From Chryseobacterium gleum (lineage in GTDB: Bacteria; Bacteroidota; Bacteroidia; Flavobacteriales; Flavobacteriaceae): a stretch of DNA of 64,000 bases. How positions within the stretch are numbered: position 1 is the stretch's first letter; the number at the start of each line of letters is the position of its first letter. The DNA lies in contig CAMCVI010000007.1 of the NCBI GenBank assembly GCA_945881885.1, positions 1-64,000 of the forward strand, given 5' to 3'. Shown in pieces: positions 1-10,253 of this stretch. The notes under the pieces are model-generated. The model was not told the DNA's origin, did no database searches, and saw only the letters and a program-made list of their open reading frames with translations. Position numbers and translations under genes: made by a program.

Positions 1-1523
1 CCTGCTGGTAAGTTTGCTGCGACTCCTATTCCTGTAGCGCCTGTGGTAGTATGTGTTATAGCGGTTAATGGCGTATTGATACAAAGTGTTGGCGTAGCAG
101 AAGGTGCTGTTACAGTATTATTTGGGTTAACGGTTATAGTTGCTGTAGCAGTTAATGGAGTATTAACAACTGGTGAACCAGCAGCAACATTAGTTATTGC
201 GTAGGTTGTTGTAGCAGTTAGCGGTGTTGGTGTATTCCAAGTAAACGAACCTGTAGCGTCTAAAGTAACATTATAAGTATTTGTACCTTGAGTAAAAGTT
301 ACAACAGCACTAGGTGGACCTGTAAAAGTTAATTGCCCGGTATTGTTTGTACAAATAGTATTTCCTACAGCAGTAGCATTGTTTGTACATCTTACATCTA
401 ATAAAAATGAAATATCATCTGAATCTACACATTCTGGAGAGGTATTATTTCTAGCACGAACATAAATTGTAGTATCAACTCCAGGTTGAAAAGCAGAAGG
501 ATTTGTAATTTGTCCTGTAACTGGATCAGTGTAAATAATTGAAGCTCCAAAATCTGTAAAAAAGGAAACAGTATAATTTGCCGGATTTTGCGGCGGAGTG
601 AACATAGCAGGAATTAAAGACGATAAATTAAATGTAGGATTACAATCACCTAATGGCCCTAACTGTGTGCCGGGGCTTGTTAAAACAGGTGTAGAACCAA
701 AATTAATAATTACCGAATCTTCAGTAGGGGTACCACAATCCGGGTGGGTTACCTTAACTTTCCAGGTCCCTGACTGAGTAACCGTAATTGATTTTGTTGT
801 TAAAGTTGGCTGTAATACACCATTCAAAAACCACTGATAAGGTAATGTATTTTGATTTGGTGGTGGATTTTGAAAATTACAATGTAAGGTATAAGAACTT
901 ATTGCTGCATCACAAATTGAAACGGTATTGACAGCAGGTGGTTTTGGAAAAATAGAGGTTGCTGAAGAGCCTAAATCAACCCCACAAACCACATCACAGT
1001 TGGTAGAACCTGCACCTGGAGCATTAGCATTAGTTTGGGACATAATAAACTGTCCTGCTTGATTAGAAAAATTTGTAATTAACAAAATATAATTAGAACC
1101 CGGATTTGCATTTGGTATGGTAATCGTTTCAACGGCTGCAGCTGAATAACTACAAGCTACAATATTATTAGGTATAGTTAAACTAGGTAAATCAAACAAC
1201 AAAGTACAAGCATTAGTAGCCATTTGAGCATTTGTAAAGGGACCCCAACAAATATAATCAATATCCAAATTATTAAATAATGGAGGATTATTTCCTTGTT
1301 GTAAATTAAAAACTAAATTTCCTGAAAAACCCGTCTGAAACGTATACCAATTGGCATTTGGCGCAGAGCCTAAACAACCTGGAGAACCTAAATTAGGACC
1401 AACTAAACTGGGTTGCGGTGAAATATTTCCTGAACAAATTGGAGCCATAGTAGCACAAGTTGCTTGCGAATAAATAAAATTAATGCTTAAAAAGGTAAAA
1501 AAAAGTAAAAGAAATTTTTTCAT
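1..1523 (-). CDS. large secreted adhesin-like protein, 5' part (runs off window)
   Basis: Open from an ATG at 1523 to the window edge with no stop: 507 codons of a longer protein. It starts with a Sec signal peptide (MKKFLLLFF..., cleavage after about IYSQ). The first ~150 residues form a Cys-containing domain of the kind seen at the start of flavobacterial gliding or adhesion proteins. Further on are Ig-like stretches, and at the cut end Thr/Pro/Asn-rich repeats (a unit around [17 protein letters not shown]) that are typical of very large T9SS-secreted Bacteroidota proteins. The C-terminal sorting domain, if present, lies outside the window. A -7 box TATTTTTG is at 1571-1564 on the minus strand. 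Surface adhesion is an inference from the family look. Confidence 0.75.
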   Translation of the reverse strand, partial: MKKFLLLFFTFLSINFIYSQATCATMAPICSGNISPQPSLVGPNLGSPGCLGSAPNANWYTFQTGFSGNLVFNLQQGNNPPLFNNLDIDYICWGPFTNAQMATNACTLLFDLPSLTIPNNIVACSYSAAAVETITIPNANPGSNYILLITNFSNQAGQFIMSQTNANAPGAGSTNCDVVCGVDLGSSATSIFPKPPAVNTVSICDAAISSYTLHCNFQNPPPNQNTLPYQWFLNGVLQPTLTTKSITVTQSGTWKVKVTHPDCGTPTEDSVIINFGSTPVLTSPGTQLGPLGDCNPTFNLSSLIPAMFTPPQNPANYTVSFFTDFGASIIYTDPVTGQITNPSAFQPGVDTTIYVRARNNTSPECVDSDDISFLLDVRCTNNATAVGNTICTNNTGQLTFTGPPSAVVTFTQGTNTYNVTLDATGSFTWNTPTPLTATTTYAITNVAAGSPVVNTPLTATATITVNPNNTVTAPSATPTLCINTPLTAITHTTTGATGIGVAANLPA

Positions 1524-1741
1524 TTTATATGTAAATGTTAATGAGATTGTGTGTCATGATTAGCAAAAATAAAAAAAAAATTAACTTTTCGTTAATAAAA
1601 AAGCAATTTAACAATGTTATTTGTTTTTCGTCGGCATAATCTTCCTTTCATCGAATTTAAAAAAGTTGCTATTAAACTAAAGAGTTGCTATTTAATAAAA
1701 TTACTTTAAAAATTTATAAAACTAATTTATTTATAAATGCA

Positions 1742-1749
1742 TATATTTG
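1742..1749 (+). promoter_or_regulatory. -7 promoter box for folE
   Basis: TATATTTG matches the flavobacterial TAnnTTTG box and lies 25 nt before the folE ATG. No convincing TTG is seen 19 bp upstream. It may serve the whole folE-cysS-yidD-lgt run, because no other box was found between these genes. Confidence 0.55.
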
Positions 1750-1774
1750 CAGTTAGATAGAAATAATAGGTAAG

Positions 1775-2446
1775 ATGATTAACAACGAAGAACATAACGA
1801 TGAAATTGGCAACAACCATATTGCTACAAATACTCAAAACCCAATAAGACCTGATGCTTTTGATATTTCTGACGAAGAGAAAATTTCAAGAATCAAAAAA
1901 GATGTAGAAAGTATTCTTTTTACACTTGGAATGGACTTAACTGACGATAGTTTAAAAGGTACACCAAATAGAGTGGCCAAAATGTTTGTAAAAGAAATTT
2001 TTGGAGGTTTACATCCAAATAAAAAACCAAGTGCCTCAACATTTGAAAACAAATACAAATATGGGGAAATGCTTGTTGAAAAAAACATTGTAGTATATTC
2101 AACTTGTGAACATCATTTATTACCAATTTATGGAAGAGCTCATATTGCCTATATTTCAAACGGAACTGTTGTGGGATTATCCAAAATGAATCGGATTGTA
2201 GAATATTACGCAAAAAGACCTCAAGTTCAGGAACGTTTAACGATTCAAATTGTAAAAGAATTACAAATTGTTTTAAAAACAGAAAATGTGGCTTGTGTAA
2301 TTGACGCCAAACACATGTGCGTAAATTCTAGAGGTATAAAAGACATCGAAAGCAGCACGGTGACATCAGAATTTGGCGGGAAATTTAAAGAAGAAAAAGT
2401 TAAAAGAGAATTTTTAGATTATATTAAATTAGACACAAAATTTTAG
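1775..2446 (+). CDS. folE: GTP cyclohydrolase I (FolE)
   Basis: Converts GTP to 7,8-dihydroneopterin triphosphate, the first step of tetrahydrofolate and pterin synthesis, in the cytosol. The 223-aa protein has the type I signature CEHHLLPIYGRAHIAY; C111, H114 and C182 (in KHMCVNSRG) correspond to the zinc ligands of the family. The first ~35 residues are polar and variable, as in many FolE proteins. It is first in a same-strand run with cysS, yidD and lgt, spaced by 45-50 nt. No sign of truncation. Confidence 0.96.
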   Translation: MINNEEHNDEIGNNHIATNTQNPIRPDAFDISDEEKISRIKKDVESILFTLGMDLTDDSLKGTPNRVAKMFVKEIFGGLHPNKKPSASTFENKYKYGEMLVEKNIVVYSTCEHHLLPIYGRAHIAYISNGTVVGLSKMNRIVEYYAKRPQVQERLTIQIVKELQIVLKTENVACVIDAKHMCVNSRGIKDIESSTVTSEFGGKFKEEKVKREFLDYIKLDTKF

Positions 2447-2496
2447 CCAAAAATCAAAATTAATTTTTTAGAAATAGAATAAATAAATCATACAAA

Positions 2497-3975
2497 ATGC
2501 CACTTTACGAAACCAATCCGCTTCAAGTGTACAATTCATTATCGGGGAAAAAAGAAAATTTTAAATCGATTCACGAAGGACAAATTGGTATGTATGTTTG
2601 TGGCCCAACCGTTTACAGTAATGTGCATTTAGGAAATGTAAGAACTTTTATGAGTTTTGACATGATTTATCGTTATTTATTGCATTTAGGTTACAAAGTA
2701 CGCTACGTGCGAAATATTACAGATGCCGGTCATTTAACAGATGATGGTGATGTAGAAAATGACAGATTTGTAAAACAATCTCGTTTAGAACAATTAGAAC
2801 CTATGGAAATTGTACAGAAATACACTGTTGATTTTCATCACGTTTTAGAAACGTTTAATTTATTAGCTCCAACTATTGAACCCACCGCAACGGGACATAT
2901 TTTAGAACAAATAGAATTAACTCAAAAATTAATTGAAACTGGTTTTGCTTATGAAAGCAATGGTTCTGTTTATTTTGATGTTTTAGAATACAACAAACGA
3001 GGTTTAAATTATGGCAAATTAAGCAATAGAAATATTGAAGAATTATTTGCCAATACCAGAGATTTAGACGGACAAACAGAAAAGAAAAACCCACAAGACT
3101 TTGCCCTTTGGAAAAAGGCATCGCCAGCACATATCATGCGTTGGAATTCGCCTTGGGGAGCTGGTTTTCCTGGCTGGCACTTAGAGTGTACTGCAATGAG
3201 CACCAAATATTTAGGTGAAAACTTCGATATTCATGGTGGTGGTTTAGATTTAAAATTTCCACATCACGAATGTGAAGTGGCTCAAGGAACAGCTTGTAAT
3301 GGAGTAAATCCGGTAAATTATTGGATGCATGCCAACATGCTCACTATGAACGGTTTGCGCATGAGTAAAAGTACTGGAAATTATATTCTTCCATTGGAAT
3401 TACTTGACGGTAAAAATGATTTCTTCGAAAAAGAATTTAGTCCAAGTGTGGTGCGTTTTTGCTTTATGCAAGCGCATTATCGTGGCGTTTTAGATATTTC
3501 TAATGAAGCTATGGTTGCAAGTGAAAAAGGCTACAATCGTTTGATGGAAGCTATGAATTTGCTATCAAAAATTGAAGTTAGTAACTCATCTTCAGTTGAT
3601 ATCGCAGCATGGAAAAGCGCATGTTATAATGCCATGAATGACGATTTTAATACGACTATTTTGATGGCACAATTATTTGAAGCCGTTAGAATAATTAACG
3701 GATTAAATGACAAGAAAGAAACAATTTCTGAAACTGATTTAACAGAATTTAAAAACACTTTAGAAGGTTTTGTTTTTGATGTTTTAGGATTAACAAATAA
3801 AAAAGCAGCAGGAAATAATAATAAATTGGGAAGCGTAATTGAAATGCTAATCGAAATGAGAATGGAAGCTAGAGCAAATAAAAACTGGGCTTTATCTGAT
3901 GAAATTAGAGATAAATTGGCCCTTTTAGACATTCAGCTGAAAGACGGGAAAGAAGGAACGAGTTTTACATTGTAA
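2497..3975 (+). CDS. cysS: cysteinyl-tRNA synthetase
   Basis: Charges tRNA-Cys. The 492-aa class I enzyme has the HIGH-type motif HLGN (residues 44-47) and the KMSKS-type motif RMSKS (288-292). C35, C231, H256 and E260 have the spacing of the zinc site that discriminates cysteine. Full length for a bacterial CysRS. Followed by yidD after a short spacer made of near-repeats of ATTTACGAA. Confidence 0.97.
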   Translation: MPLYETNPLQVYNSLSGKKENFKSIHEGQIGMYVCGPTVYSNVHLGNVRTFMSFDMIYRYLLHLGYKVRYVRNITDAGHLTDDGDVENDRFVKQSRLEQLEPMEIVQKYTVDFHHVLETFNLLAPTIEPTATGHILEQIELTQKLIETGFAYESNGSVYFDVLEYNKRGLNYGKLSNRNIEELFANTRDLDGQTEKKNPQDFALWKKASPAHIMRWNSPWGAGFPGWHLECTAMSTKYLGENFDIHGGGLDLKFPHHECEVAQGTACNGVNPVNYWMHANMLTMNGLRMSKSTGNYILPLELLDGKNDFFEKEFSPSVVRFCFMQAHYRGVLDISNEAMVASEKGYNRLMEAMNLLSKIEVSNSSSVDIAAWKSACYNAMNDDFNTTILMAQLFEAVRIINGLNDKKETISETDLTEFKNTLEGFVFDVLGLTNKKAAGNNNKLGSVIEMLIEMRMEARANKNWALSDEIRDKLALLDIQLKDGKEGTSFTL

Positions 3976-4020
3976 TTTCGGATTTACGAATTGGGATTTA
4001 CAATTTACGAAATAAAAATC

Positions 4021-4242
4021 ATGAAGAAACTATTCATTTTTCCGTTCGTTATTATAATTCGGTTTTACCAAATCGTAATTTCACCTTTAACGCCAGCAAC
4101 TTGTAGGTTTGCGCCTACTTGCTCAAGTTACAGCAAAGAAGCATTAGAAAAATACGGCATCATAAAAGGAAGTTGGCTTGCCATAAAAAGAATAACAAGT
4201 TGTCACCCATGGGGAAAAAGCGGTTACGATCCTGTTCCTTGA
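4021..4242 (+). CDS. yidD: membrane protein insertion efficiency factor YidD
   Basis: Small membrane-associated protein thought to help YidC-dependent insertion of inner-membrane proteins. The family core [11 protein letters not shown] is followed by a conserved C-terminal part ending [14 protein letters not shown] chose the ATG at 4021 (MKKLFIFPF, 73 aa) over the in-frame ATG at 3991, because the extra ten residues are encoded by the ATTTACGAA-like repeat spacer and are not family-like. It sits between cysS and lgt rather than in the classical rnpA-yidC cluster. Confidence 0.9.
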   Translation: MKKLFIFPFVIIIRFYQIVISPLTPATCRFAPTCSSYSKEALEKYGIIKGSWLAIKRITSCHPWGKSGYDPVP

Positions 4243-4289
4243 TGCAATAGCAAAAAAAATCAAAAACAATAAACCAAAAACAAAAAAAT

Positions 4290-5216
4290 ATGATTTGGAA
4301 TCCAACAGAAGGCATCGATTTAGGTTTTTTTATGATTCGTTTTTACAGCTTAACGTGGGTTACTGCATTTGCTTTAGGCTGGTACATTACCAAATTCATA
4401 TTCAAAAGGGAAAATGAATCAATAGAAAAATTAGACAACTTATTTGTATATACCATAGTCGCAACAATGCTCGGCGCGCGATTGGGGCATGTGATTTTTT
4501 ATCAACCTGAATTATTTTCTCAAGATCCTTTAAGCGTTTTATTACCAATTAGTACAAAACCAGAACTACATTTCACAGGTTTTAGTGGATTAGCGAGTCA
4601 TGGTGCGGCAATTGCAATTATTGTTACGATGTATTACATCAAAACAAAAGTATTACAACGTCCATTATTATGGATTTTAGACAGAATTGTAATTCCTGTA
4701 GCTTCCGGAGCTGTATTTATTCGTTTAGGAAACTTTATGAATTCTGAAATTTTTGGAAAAGAGACTTCTAAAGAAAGTTTTATGGCTATGAAATTCGTGA
4801 AAGGTGAAGACAATTTGCCACCTCAAGTAGCCTCGCAATTAACAAATATTCCTGACGGAACACAAGCTTATAATGCGATTGCAAAAGATGATCAGTTTAA
4901 AGGTATTTTAGACAAAATTCCATACAGATATCCAGCGCAATTGTTCGAAGCATTATTATATATTCCAGTATTTTTCATCTTATTTTACATGTACTGGAGA
5001 ACAGATGCAAGAAACAAACCAGGTTTATTATTTGGAACGTTTTTAGTTTTACTTTGGTCGGTTCGTTTCTTTGTAGAATTTGTAAAAGATAGTCAAGGTG
5101 GTTTTGAAGAAAATCCAATGTTTAACGCTTTGTCAACTGGGCAATGGTTAAGTATCCCTTTTATTATTCTTGGGTTTTATTTTGTGTATATTTCGCAAAA
5201 AAAAGTAAAAATTTAA
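4290..5216 (+). CDS. lgt: prolipoprotein diacylglyceryl transferase
   Basis: Inner-membrane enzyme that moves diacylglyceryl from phosphatidylglycerol to the lipobox Cys of prolipoproteins. The 308-aa multi-spanning protein has the Lgt signature around RLGNFMNSEIFG (residues 145-156), HG at 104-105, and the C-terminal SVRFFVEF segment. A ~50-residue hydrophilic insertion (about 160-212) precedes YPAQLFEALLY; such insertions are usual in Bacteroidota Lgt. Its substrates in this window would include the Trp-rich lipoprotein, the glutathione peroxidase and the superoxide dismutase. Last gene before a strong terminator. Confidence 0.95.
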   Translation: MIWNPTEGIDLGFFMIRFYSLTWVTAFALGWYITKFIFKRENESIEKLDNLFVYTIVATMLGARLGHVIFYQPELFSQDPLSVLLPISTKPELHFTGFSGLASHGAAIAIIVTMYYIKTKVLQRPLLWILDRIVIPVASGAVFIRLGNFMNSEIFGKETSKESFMAMKFVKGEDNLPPQVASQLTNIPDGTQAYNAIAKDDQFKGILDKIPYRYPAQLFEALLYIPVFFILFYMYWRTDARNKPGLLFGTFLVLLWSVRFFVEFVKDSQGGFEENPMFNALSTGQWLSIPFIILGFYFVYISQKKVKI

Positions 5217-5234
5217 AAAAAAAGTAAAATTTAA

Positions 5235-5272
5235 AAAAAAAGGCAAACTCTAATTAGATGTTTGCCTTTTTT
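5235..5272. terminator. bidirectional terminator lgt / 5278 gene
   Basis: GGCAAAC (5242-5248) pairs with GTTTGCC (5260-5266), flanked by an A run and a T run that extend the stem. It lies between convergent genes, so it can serve both strands. Confidence 0.85.
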
Positions 5273-5277
5273 GTGTT

Positions 5278-5715
5278 TTATCCTCTAAATTTCCATTCAA
5301 ATTCGTCTTTATCGTTGATGATGGCGCCAATTTCAACCTCAACTACTTCGTCATAATCGACGTGAAAAAACAGCCAATTGTCTTCGTTAAAATAAATGTC
5401 AATTCCTTCATCTGAATCTTTTTCAAATTTGGTAATTTTATTTAATGCTAAATCGCCATTTACCAAATCCCAAGCTTTATTGATAATGGTAGTTCCAAAT
5501 AATTTAATGTCTGGATGCGTAGTCGTAATATAGCCCAATTTCATATCTTCCTCAACATAAAAAGTCAACTTCATACGTTCTTTGTTATACACATAAATCG
5601 TATTTTTTTCGTCGTCTGTAAAGGTTTTATTTGGTTTTCCATATAACGCTTCAACGTATTTTGGAGTCATACCAAACTCTAATCTGTCAATTCCGTTTTT
5701 TAATTTAATTTCCAT
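5278..5715 (-). CDS. conserved hypothetical protein, 145 aa
   Basis: Acidic cytosolic protein without a signal peptide or membrane segment. The N-terminus has the pattern LEFGMTPKYVEALYGKPN, which resembles the short helix-turn of BamE/SmpA-like folds (GMt..eV..llGkP), and a beta-rich remainder. No function can be assigned. A -7 box TAACTTTG at 5743-5736 (minus strand) lies about 20 nt before its ATG, so it is transcribed on its own, between the lgt and typA terminators. Confidence 0.75.
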   Translation of the reverse strand: MEIKLKNGIDRLEFGMTPKYVEALYGKPNKTFTDDEKNTIYVYNKERMKLTFYVEEDMKLGYITTTHPDIKLFGTTIINKAWDLVNGDLALNKITKFEKDSDEGIDIYFNEDNWLFFHVDYDEVVEVEIGAIINDKDEFEWKFRG

Positions 5716-5796
5716 GGCTTTATACTTTATAATAACAAAGTTAGGGATTTTAATTATTGATTATTGAAAATCTTACAAAATATTAAATCTGCAAAT

Positions 5797-5832
5797 AAAA
5801 AAACCACGAAAATCAAATGAAATTCGTGGTTT
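5797..5832 (-). terminator. terminator of typA
   Basis: AAACCACGAA (5801-5810) pairs perfectly with TTCGTGGTTT (5823-5832); an A run at 5797-5803 reads as the U-tract on the minus strand. It begins just after the typA stop. Confidence 0.8.
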
Positions 5833-5854
5833 AGTATATTTATAAAAAATCTAG

Positions 5855-7651
5855 TTATATTTTAAAACGTTTTCTGTCCGTTTCAGTTAAATAAATTTTT
5901 CTTAAACGAATAGATTTTGGTGTACACTCAACATATTCATCTTTTTGAATATATTCTAATGCCTCTTCTAATGAAAAGATAATTGGAGGAATAATTCTAG
6001 CTTTTTCATCATTTCCTGATGAACGTACGTTAGATTGTTTTTTCTCTTTCGTTACGTTTACACACATATCATCACCACGAGAGTTTTCACCAATAACTTG
6101 ACCTTCGTAAATTTCAACATTTGGTTCTACGAAAAACTTACCTCTATCTTGTAATTTATCAATAGAATAAGGAATTGCTTTTCCTTTTTCCATAGAAATT
6201 AATGAACCTTTGTTACGTCCAGAAATTTCTCCTTTGTATGGTTCGTATCCTATAAAACGGTGAGCCATAATAGCCTCACCTGCAGTAGCAGTTAGTAATT
6301 GGTTACGCAATCCAATAATTCCACGAGATGGAATATTGAATTTTACAATCATACGCTCCCCTTTAGTTTCCATGCTTAACATTTCACCTTTACGTAAAGT
6401 AACAAATTCTACAGCTCTACCTGATAAACTTTCTGGTAAGTCAATTGTTAATTCCTCAATTGGTTCACATTTTTGACCATCAATTTCTTTAATGATAACT
6501 TGTGGCTGACCAATTTGTACTTCATATCCTTCTCTTCTCATAGTTTCAATTAAAACCGATAAGTGTAATACACCACGACCAAAAACCATGAATTTATCTG
6601 CAGAATCAGTTTCAGCCATTTTCATAGCCAAATTTTTCTCTAATTCTTTTTCTAATCTTTCTCTAATGTGACGAGATGTCACAAATTTTCCTTCTTTACC
6701 AAAAAATGGTGAGTCGTTAATTGTAAACAACATACTCATTGTTGGTTCGTCAATAGCAATTGAAGTTAAGGCTTCTGGGTTTTCAAAATCGGCAATAGTA
6801 TCACCAATTTCAAATCCTTCAACACCAATAATGGCACAAATATCACCAGCAATTACTTCTTGTACTTTTTTACGACCTAAACCTTCAAAAGTATGTAATT
6901 CTTTAATTCTTGATTTAGAAATGGAACCATCTCTTTTTACCAAAGATATTGGCATTCCTTCTTTTAATATACCTCTTTCTAATCTACCAATTGCAATACG
7001 ACCTGTAAATGCAGAGAAATCTAAAGATGTGATTAACATTTGAGGCGTTCCTTGTCCAACATTTGGAGGTGGTACATGCTCGATAACCATATCCAATAAT
7101 GCTTCTACATTGTCAGTTATATTGTCCCAATGATCAGACATCCAGTTATTTTTAGCTGAACCATAAACGGTAGGGAAATCTAACTGAGCTTCTGTAGCAC
7201 CTAATTCGTACATTAAATCGAAAACTTTTTCATGAACTTCTTCCGGAGTACAGTTTTCTTTATCTACTTTATTAATTACTACGCAAGGTTTTAAACCTAA
7301 ATCTATTGCTTTTTGCAATACGAAACGCGTTTGCGGCATTGGCCCTTCAAAAGCATCTACTAACAAACACACGCCATCAGCCATGTTTAATACACGTTCA
7401 ACTTCTCCACCAAAATCGGCGTGACCAGGTGTATCAATAATGTTAATTTTAGTTCCTTTATAAACAACAGAAACGTTTTTAGAAGTAATAGTAATTCCTC
7501 TTTCGCGCTCTAAGTCGTTATTATCTAAGATTAAATCTCCAGTATTTTCGTTATCACGGAACAATTGACAGTGATACATAATTTTATCAACCAAAGTAGT
7601 TTTACCGTGGTCAACGTGGGCAATAATTGCAATGTTTCTTATAGATGACAT
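5855..7651 (-). CDS. typA: translational GTPase TypA/BipA
   Basis: Ribosome-associated GTPase of the EF-G/LepA group, linked to stress adaptation and 50S assembly. 598 aa, the normal length. G1 motif AHVDHGKTT near the N-terminus, [15 protein letters not shown] (G3), NKVDKE (G4), then elongation-factor domains and the TypA-specific C-terminus. An in-frame start at 7708 is possible on paper, but a good promoter (7672-7702) lies downstream of it, so translation must begin at MSSIRNIAI (7651). Confidence 0.97.
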   Translation of the reverse strand: MSSIRNIAIIAHVDHGKTTLVDKIMYHCQLFRDNENTGDLILDNNDLERERGITITSKNVSVVYKGTKINIIDTPGHADFGGEVERVLNMADGVCLLVDAFEGPMPQTRFVLQKAIDLGLKPCVVINKVDKENCTPEEVHEKVFDLMYELGATEAQLDFPTVYGSAKNNWMSDHWDNITDNVEALLDMVIEHVPPPNVGQGTPQMLITSLDFSAFTGRIAIGRLERGILKEGMPISLVKRDGSISKSRIKELHTFEGLGRKKVQEVIAGDICAIIGVEGFEIGDTIADFENPEALTSIAIDEPTMSMLFTINDSPFFGKEGKFVTSRHIRERLEKELEKNLAMKMAETDSADKFMVFGRGVLHLSVLIETMRREGYEVQIGQPQVIIKEIDGQKCEPIEELTIDLPESLSGRAVEFVTLRKGEMLSMETKGERMIVKFNIPSRGIIGLRNQLLTATAGEAIMAHRFIGYEPYKGEISGRNKGSLISMEKGKAIPYSIDKLQDRGKFFVEPNVEIYEGQVIGENSRGDDMCVNVTKEKKQSNVRSSGNDEKARIIPPIIFSLEEALEYIQKDEYVECTPKSIRLRKIYLTETDRKRFKI

Positions 7652-7671
7652 ATATTCAATTTTTGAAAGTG

Positions 7672-7702
7672 CAAAGGTACGTTTATTATCTCGATATTCA
7701 AA
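7672..7702 (-). promoter_or_regulatory. promoter of typA
   Basis: TTTG at 7702-7699, 19-bp spacer, TACCTTTG at 7679-7672: a full match to the Bacteroidota TTTG-N19-TAnnTTTG consensus. The -7 box ends 20 nt before the typA ATG and fixes the start choice. Confidence 0.85.
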
Positions 7703-7850
7703 CAACAATTTATTTAGTTTACATTTTAATAAATTTAAAAGTAAAATGATTCATTTTCAATATCCAAACCTTAATATATGAAGCTTTAACTTTTACAATG
7801 CGCTGGTTGATGTTATCAAATGAATGACATTTAGAAAAGGATTTTAAACA

Positions 7851-7879
7851 AAAAAAGTCCTGATTTTCATCAGGACTTT
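7851..7879 (-). terminator. terminator of rpsT
   Basis: GTCCTGAT (7857-7864), loop TTTC, ATCAGGAC (7869-7876); the A run 7851-7856 gives the U-tract on the minus strand. Confidence 0.88.
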
Positions 7880-7900
7880 CTAACTATCTTAAATTGCTAA

Positions 7901-8152
7901 TTATAATTTACCAACTAATCTTGTTAATTTAGATTTTAAGTTTGAAGCTTTGTTACCATGAATAATGTTTTTCTTAGCTAACTTATCAATCATAGAGATA
8001 ACTATTGGCAATTTTGCCGCAGCATCTGTTTTTACTGTTGCTAAACGAATGGCTTTAATCGCATTACGTGTAGTTTTGTGTTGGTATTTGTTCAATACTC
8101 TTCTTTTCTCGTTGCTTCTAATTCTTTTTAGAGCTGACTTGTGATTTGCCAT
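7901..8152 (-). CDS. rpsT: 30S ribosomal protein S20
   Basis: Primary 16S rRNA-binding protein of the small subunit body. 83 aa, strongly basic, starting MANHKSALKRIRSNEKRR as is typical of bS20, with the conserved KLAKKNIIHGNKAS segment near the C-terminus. It lies between the tRNA-Glu pair and typA and has its own terminator. A -7 box about 105 nt upstream predicts a leader of roughly 100 nt. Confidence 0.97.
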   Translation of the reverse strand: MANHKSALKRIRSNEKRRVLNKYQHKTTRNAIKAIRLATVKTDAAAKLPIVISMIDKLAKKNIIHGNKASNLKSKLTRLVGKL

Positions 8153-8265
8153 TTTTTTTATATTTTAATTGTAAATAACTATTTTATACATCAGTAGAAA
8201 AACAAGAAAAACCTCCCACAACTGATTTTAAAAATCAATCACTTCAGTTTTAACTAACAAAACTA
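8153..8265 (-). promoter_or_regulatory. putative promoter and long 5' leader of rpsT
   Basis: TAGTTTTG at 8265-8258 (minus) matches TAnnTTTG. The transcript would carry about 100 nt before the rpsT ATG, longer than most leaders here. It contains ACTGATTTTTAAAATCAGT-like self-complementary bases around 8221-8240, able to form a hairpin. Regulation by S20 is a guess from other bacteria. Confidence 0.4.
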
Positions 8266-8316
8266 GTAAAGGAGACACCTAAACCGGTTTCATAAAACCA
8301 TTTCAAAACTAATTTG

Positions 8317-8388
8317 TAGTCCGTAGGGGAATCGAACCCCTCTTACCAGGATGAAAACCTGGCGTCCTAACCGATAGACGAACGGACC
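8317..8388 (-). tRNA. tRNA-Glu (TTC), copy 2
   Basis: 72-nt cloverleaf read on the minus strand: acceptor GGTCCGT / ACGGACT with a terminal G-U pair, anticodon stem CCAGG/CCTGG with loop TTTTCAT giving anticodon TTC, and T arm GGGGTTCGATTCCCC. CCA is not encoded. Identical to the copy at 8422-8493 and separated from it by 33 nt. Confidence 0.96.
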
Positions 8389-8421
8389 AGTAACCGATTT
8401 AATGTTTCAGTAAAAACAGTG

Positions 8422-8493
8422 TAGTCCGTAGGGGAATCGAACCCCTCTTACCAGGATGAAAACCTGGCGTCCTAACCGATAGACGAACGGACC
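8422..8493 (-). tRNA. tRNA-Glu (TTC), copy 1
   Basis: Same 72-nt sequence and fold as the copy at 8317-8388. It is the promoter-proximal copy, so the two are probably cut from one precursor. CCA is not encoded. Confidence 0.96.
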
Positions 8494-8516
8494 ATTAAAT
8501 TTTCGTAATGCGAGTG

Positions 8517-8546
8517 CAAAAATACAACTATTTTTTATCTGTGCAA
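8517..8546 (-). promoter_or_regulatory. promoter of the tRNA-Glu pair
   Basis: TTG at 8546-8544, 19-bp spacer, TATTTTTG at 8524-8517 on the minus strand, 23 nt before the first tRNA base. Good consensus match. Confidence 0.8.
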
Positions 8547-8678
8547 GACCTAATGTGAAAAATTTCAGTTTTTTTAAATGCTTACCTTAATGCTATATAT
8601 ATATGCTATTTATTGAAAAAAAAAATCTAATATCCAAATCTTCAAATTGTCTCAATGACATATTGGCTAATTGGCACA

Positions 8679-10157
8679 TTAATACGCTTTTGCGAAAAGT
8701 ACTCTTCCTTTTGATGGTGAGCCAGTTAAAACACAAACTCCTGCCTCTTCCACCCTGTCCAAAGGAATACATCTAATGGTAGCTTTTGTTAAATCTTTGA
8801 TTTTTTCTTCAGTAGCTGCAGTCCCATCCCAATGTGCTGACACAAAACCTGCTTTGTTTTCCAACACTTCTTTAAACGCCTCAAAAGAATTTACTTCAGT
8901 AGTATGTGCCGTTCGGTAATCTAAAGCTTTAGAAAATAAATCTTTCTGAATTAATGCTAATAAATTTTGAATATAAGTTACTATTCCGTCTGCTGGTTTT
9001 ACTTCTTTGGTTAAAGTATCTCTTCGTGCTACTTCAAAAGTGCCGTTTTCTATATCTTTAGGACCAATTGCTATTCGAACTGGTACTCCTTTCAATTCCC
9101 ATTCTGCAAATTTGAAACCAGGTTTTTGCGTGGTTCTGTTATCAAATTTTACAGAAATATTTAGTTTTTTAAATTGCGCTACTAAATCATTAACTACTTC
9201 AGAAATGCTATCAAATTCTTCGTCAGTTCTAAAAATCGGAACAATAACTACTTGAATTGGCGCTACATTTGGTGGTAAAACCAGACCGTTATCATCGGAA
9301 TGTGTCATTACTAACGCACCCATTAATCGCGTAGAAACGCCCCACGAAGTACCCCAAACATAATCTTGTTTACCTTCTTGATTGGTGAATTTTACATCAA
9401 AAGCCTTAGCGAAATTTTGACCTAAAAAATGTGAAGTACCTGCTTGTAATGCTTTTCCATCTTGCATTAACGCTTCAATACAATACGTTTCTTCTGCTCC
9501 AGCAAAACGCTCTGTTTCTGTTTTTAAACCTTTTACAACCGGAATGGCCATAAAATTTTCAGCAAAATCAGCATAAACATGCATCATTTTTTCACTTTCT
9601 TCTATTGCTTCCGCTTTTGTGGCATGAGCAGTATGCCCTTCTTGCCATAAAAATTCGGCTGTTCTTAAAAATAAACGCGTTCTCATTTCCCAACGCACTA
9701 CATTTGCCCATTGGTTAATTAACAAAGGTAAATCTCTATAAGATTGCACCCATCCTTTATAGGTACTCCAAATAATAGCTTCAGATGTAGGACGAACAAT
9801 TAATTCTTCCTCCAACTTTGCATTTGGATCAACCATTAATTTTCCTGGTTTATCTGGATCGTTTTTTAATCTATAATGAGTAACGATTGCACATTCTTTT
9901 GCAAAACCTTCAGCATTTTTTTCTTCCGCTTCAAACATACTTTTTGGTACGAATAACGGAAAATAAGCATTGCTATGACCTGTTTCCTTGAACATTTTAT
10001 CAAGTTCTGCTTGCATTTTTTCCCAAATTGCATAGCCATATGGTTTAATTACCATACAACCTCTTACACCTGAATTCTCAGCTAAATCAGCCTTTACCAC
10101 CAATTCGTTATACCATGCAGAATAATCTTCGCTTCTAGTTGTTAAATTTTTACTCAT
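8679..10157 (-). CDS. proS: prolyl-tRNA synthetase (eukaryote/archaea-like type)
   Basis: Charges tRNA-Pro. 492 aa without the ~180-aa editing insertion of E. coli-type ProRS, so it belongs to the archaeal/eukaryotic-like group common in Bacteroidota. Class II signatures: RPTSEAIIW with the following [20 protein letters not shown] segment (motif 2), [14 protein letters not shown], and the motif 3 region [16 protein letters not shown]; then an anticodon-binding domain and a C-terminal domain ending [10 protein letters not shown]. Monocistronic, divergent from the Trp-rich lipoprotein gene. Confidence 0.97.
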   Translation of the reverse strand: MSKNLTTRSEDYSAWYNELVVKADLAENSGVRGCMVIKPYGYAIWEKMQAELDKMFKETGHSNAYFPLFVPKSMFEAEEKNAEGFAKECAIVTHYRLKNDPDKPGKLMVDPNAKLEEELIVRPTSEAIIWSTYKGWVQSYRDLPLLINQWANVVRWEMRTRLFLRTAEFLWQEGHTAHATKAEAIEESEKMMHVYADFAENFMAIPVVKGLKTETERFAGAEETYCIEALMQDGKALQAGTSHFLGQNFAKAFDVKFTNQEGKQDYVWGTSWGVSTRLMGALVMTHSDDNGLVLPPNVAPIQVVIVPIFRTDEEFDSISEVVNDLVAQFKKLNISVKFDNRTTQKPGFKFAEWELKGVPVRIAIGPKDIENGTFEVARRDTLTKEVKPADGIVTYIQNLLALIQKDLFSKALDYRTAHTTEVNSFEAFKEVLENKAGFVSAHWDGTAATEEKIKDLTKATIRCIPLDRVEEAGVCVLTGSPSKGRVLFAKAY

Positions 10158-10207
10158 TTTTATAATATTGGCACAAAATTTGTTTTATTTGTATTAATTT
10201 AGTGGTA

Positions 10208-10238
10208 CAAAACTACTTAATTTTGCAAAGACCAACAA
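10208..10238. promoter_or_regulatory. back-to-back promoters of proS and the Trp-rich lipoprotein
   Basis: Minus strand: TTG (10238-10236), N20, TAGTTTTG (10215-10208), driving proS. Plus strand: TAATTTTG (10218-10225), 28 nt before the lipoprotein ATG. The two -7 boxes are only 2 bp apart, so two polymerases cannot open both at once. Confidence 0.65.
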
Positions 10239-10253
10239 TAAAAATTAATATAT

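Noticed and set aside
7652..7708. 19-residue N-terminal extension of typA
   Set aside because: A consensus promoter lies downstream of that start and the extension is not part of the TypA family.
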